Below the pieces are notes generated by a model that worked only from the letters and a program-made list of their open reading frames with translations, did no database searches and was not told the origin of the DNA. A DNA stretch of 7,415 nucleotides from Saprospiraceae bacterium (GTDB taxonomy: Bacteria; Bacteroidota; Bacteroidia; Chitinophagales; Saprospiraceae): assembly GCA_020852155.1 (NCBI GenBank), contig JADZBJ010000282.1:1-7415 (forward strand), given 5' to 3'. A program made the position numbers and the translations under genes. Shown here in pieces: positions 5,944-7,415 of this stretch (the first letter of the stretch is position 1; each line of letters starts with the position of its first letter).

Positions 5944-6102
5944 GTTGTTTGAAATTGTTGGATGCTCGCTGTCGCTCGCGTTTGAAGTGGTTTGAATGGC
6001 GCTGTCGCGCCGTTTGATGTTGTTTGATATTGTTGGATACTCGCTGTCGCTCGCGTTTGAAAATTGTTTTTATTCACTCACTCATTCACGCATTCACTCA
6101 TT
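5846..6102 (-). repeat. GTTTGA-core modular repeat array, right arm of the nitrilase module
   Basis: The array fills the whole spacer between the nitrilase start and the upstream hypothetical gene and overlaps that gene's stop codon. Decamer-like units with the core GTTTGA or GTTGGA carry four type B inserts (5858-5871, 5890-5903, 5923-5936, 5998-6011) and two type A inserts (GCTCGCTGTCGCTCGC at 5964-5979 and a copy with one altered base at 6039-6054). The type B stem GGCGC/GCGCC is unchanged in all four, while the centre of the loop varies (TGGC, TGAC, TGGC, TGTC). The outer edge (about 6072-6102) is a CATTCACTCA-type motif that is the inverted counterpart of 4878-4904. Confidence 0.9.
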
Positions 6103-7414
6103 AAAACCTTAAGAGAACGAGTCGGAGTTTGTTCCTGAATTCGGAGGGTATGAGGCATTCGGCGCTGCTGATCTGGATGGCTTCACGGAAACGAAGGCGA
6201 AGGTTTTGCCCTGCTGTATTGAACAGGTTGTTCCGGTCGAATTCGCCGAGCGGAGAGATGACATATTCGCTACAGGTGTTTTCGTACTTGATTTCGTCGT
6301 TGAAGAGAAAGCGCAAATATTCAGGGTGCTGAAACAGAAAATATGAAGAGAAGATGCCTTCATCATCCTGCGAATATTGCCGTTTGTGCAGGATGGTTTT
6401 CCATTGCATTTGACCATCGGGTTGAAAAGCGACAGCAAATACGTCTTCGTAGTAAAAATCAACGACCAGTCGCGCGCCATCCCGCCAAAAACCGCGGGAG
6501 GAAGTTGCACCTCGTTGGAGTTCATGGTGGCGTTCGACAACAATAATAACCCCGCCGTCGTGCCTGTTGATGATTTGCCGCACAAAGCAATCGGCAATGC
6601 CGCGCGTGTCATCGCTCACGTCTTTTTGGCGAATGATAGAAATGAACTGATCGTCAAAAGGTGATGATGAAATCGTTGCTTTCCCGCCGGGCAGTTGAAT
6701 GGAAATGAAATAGGCTCCATTGGCGCGGTCGCGCGAGCGGTCGGCATATAGTCCGGCGCCAATGAGTTGTTGTTTGACGTTGTTGTACTCAAACTGAATA
6801 TCGGCTGTCAGGAATGCTTTTACCGGTGATACATACAGCGCATCAGTGCCGTCGGGCTTGATGTGCAGCGTTCGGAAAACATGCTCGTCAATTCTGGCTT
6901 TTCGATTGGACAGTTCTGCTGTAAAAAAGAAATCGCCCGCGTTACTGACATTGACGTGCTGGTCGTCGGCTTCGAGCAACTGCTGACCGAGGTCAAGTTT
7001 TTTATCCCAGAGGACCTGCATTTTGTCTAAGCGAAGGCAGGTGGCTTCCCAACTATTGTTGTCGGCGTCGTTGTAAATGACCAGGCAATTGCGATCTTCA
7101 CTGCGCACAAAATCAATAATGGGCGCGTTGAAAATACGTTCGCCATAGTCTTTCACGACCATCGAGTCAATCAGGTTGGCCCCGGGATCGTATTTATGAA
7201 CCCTCACAACGGTTTTGCTGCGCCGCCGCTGCCGGTAAACGACTGAAAAATCATTTTTTCCGGCGCAAATGGCGATGATCTGAATGCCGCGTTTTTCTAT
7301 ATCTGTCAATTCCTTGCTCCAGGAGGGCCGCATCTGATTGTCGTAGGCTTGCACCTCAAAGTCGTCGTATTTATCCCGAAATAACAGGATTCGGTCGCGC
7401 AGTCGCCCGATCAA
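6101..7414 (-). CDS. Conserved hypothetical protein, N-terminus outside the window
   Basis: The C-terminal 437 residues of a protein whose frame is open to the right edge; the first codon in the window is TTG in mid-frame, not a credible start. I do not recognise a named family. The sequence is rich in alternating hydrophobic/polar strands with recurring turn motifs: DADNNSWEATCLRLDKMQVLWDKK (split about 116-139), IKPDGTDALYV (185-195), and VAFQPDGQMQW (328-338) followed by KRQYSQDDEGIFSSY (344-358). Pairs of the kind 'value-DG-x-x-x-W' suggest a beta-propeller-like or beta-rich fold, as in many exported Bacteroidota proteins, but any signal peptide would lie outside the window. No membrane helix and no catalytic motif stand out. 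The stop codon (6101-6103) lies inside the edge motif of the repeat module, though the last residues (KLRLVLLRF) precede it and look normal. The nitrilase gene follows after 260 bp of repeats. Confidence 0.8.
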   Translation of the reverse strand: MIGRLRDRILLFRDKYDDFEVQAYDNQMRPSWSKELTDIEKRGIQIIAICAGKNDFSVVYRQRRRSKTVVRVHKYDPGANLIDSMVVKDYGERIFNAPIIDFVRSEDRNCLVIYNDADNNSWEATCLRLDKMQVLWDKKLDLGQQLLEADDQHVNVSNAGDFFFTAELSNRKARIDEHVFRTLHIKPDGTDALYVSPVKAFLTADIQFEYNNVKQQLIGAGLYADRSRDRANGAYFISIQLPGGKATISSSPFDDQFISIIRQKDVSDDTRGIADCFVRQIINRHDGGVIIVVERHHELQRGATSSRGFWRDGARLVVDFYYEDVFAVAFQPDGQMQWKTILHKRQYSQDDEGIFSSYFLFQHPEYLRFLFNDEIKYENTCSEYVISPLGEFDRNNLFNTAGQNLRLRFREAIQISSAECLIPSEFRNKLRLVLLRF

Positions 7415-7415
7415 C

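Noticed and set aside
4878..6102. Possible CRISPR array
   Set aside because: The repeats are 7-10 nt cores with GC-rich inserts, without regular 25-40 nt repeats or unique spacers, and no cas gene is nearby.
6109..6612. 167-codon open frame on the - strand
   Set aside because: It is an out-of-frame shadow of the larger hypothetical protein, which stays open over the whole right end of the window.

Overview
The window reads as chromosomal DNA of a Bacteroidota bacterium, most likely from the Saprospiria side of the phylum. The basis is a tiny ribosomal protein of the THX type, a TPR/transmembrane/coiled-coil regulator ending in the Bacteroidota-style LuxR-like helix-turn-helix, TAnnTTTG-type -7 promoter elements, no strong Shine-Dalgarno sequences, and a lipoprotein alpha-carbonic anhydrase. 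The phylum is well supported; the class is inference.

Layout. On the + strand lie the 3' part of an RsbW-like ATP-binding (anti-sigma) protein gene and a 41-residue THX ribosomal protein gene (396-521) with its own -7 element and a clear terminator. All other genes are on the - strand. Read in their own direction these are: a partial conserved hypothetical gene entering from the right edge (6101-7414), a nitrilase/omega-amidase-type hydrolase (5085-5840), a TPR-TM-HTH regulator (3085-4833), an alpha-carbonic anhydrase lipoprotein (2087-2884) and pgeF (907-1725). The THX gene and pgeF are convergent. No pathway links these genes; they look like ordinary housekeeping and accessory genes.

The unusual part is between the genes. 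Three spacers are filled with structured repeats. (1) 598-946: two arrays of short GTTGAA-core units, 11 copies each and facing each other, enclose a 43-bp near-perfect palindrome arm pair. The right array runs into the 3' end of pgeF and supplies its last residues and stop codon. (2) 1762-1924: a 163-bp MITE-like element with 14-bp perfect terminal inverted repeats lies upstream of pgeF. (3) 4878-5083 and 5846-6102: two arrays built of GTTTGA-core decamers with GC-rich inserts lie as mirror images on either side of the nitrilase gene. They are bounded by a 19/20 inverted repeat and contain a perfect 29-bp inverted repeat pair. Together they form a module of about 1.2 kb with the nitrilase gene in its centre. 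I consider this mirrored repeat architecture the main candidate for something undescribed. No mobile-element protein, tRNA, rRNA or CRISPR array was found.
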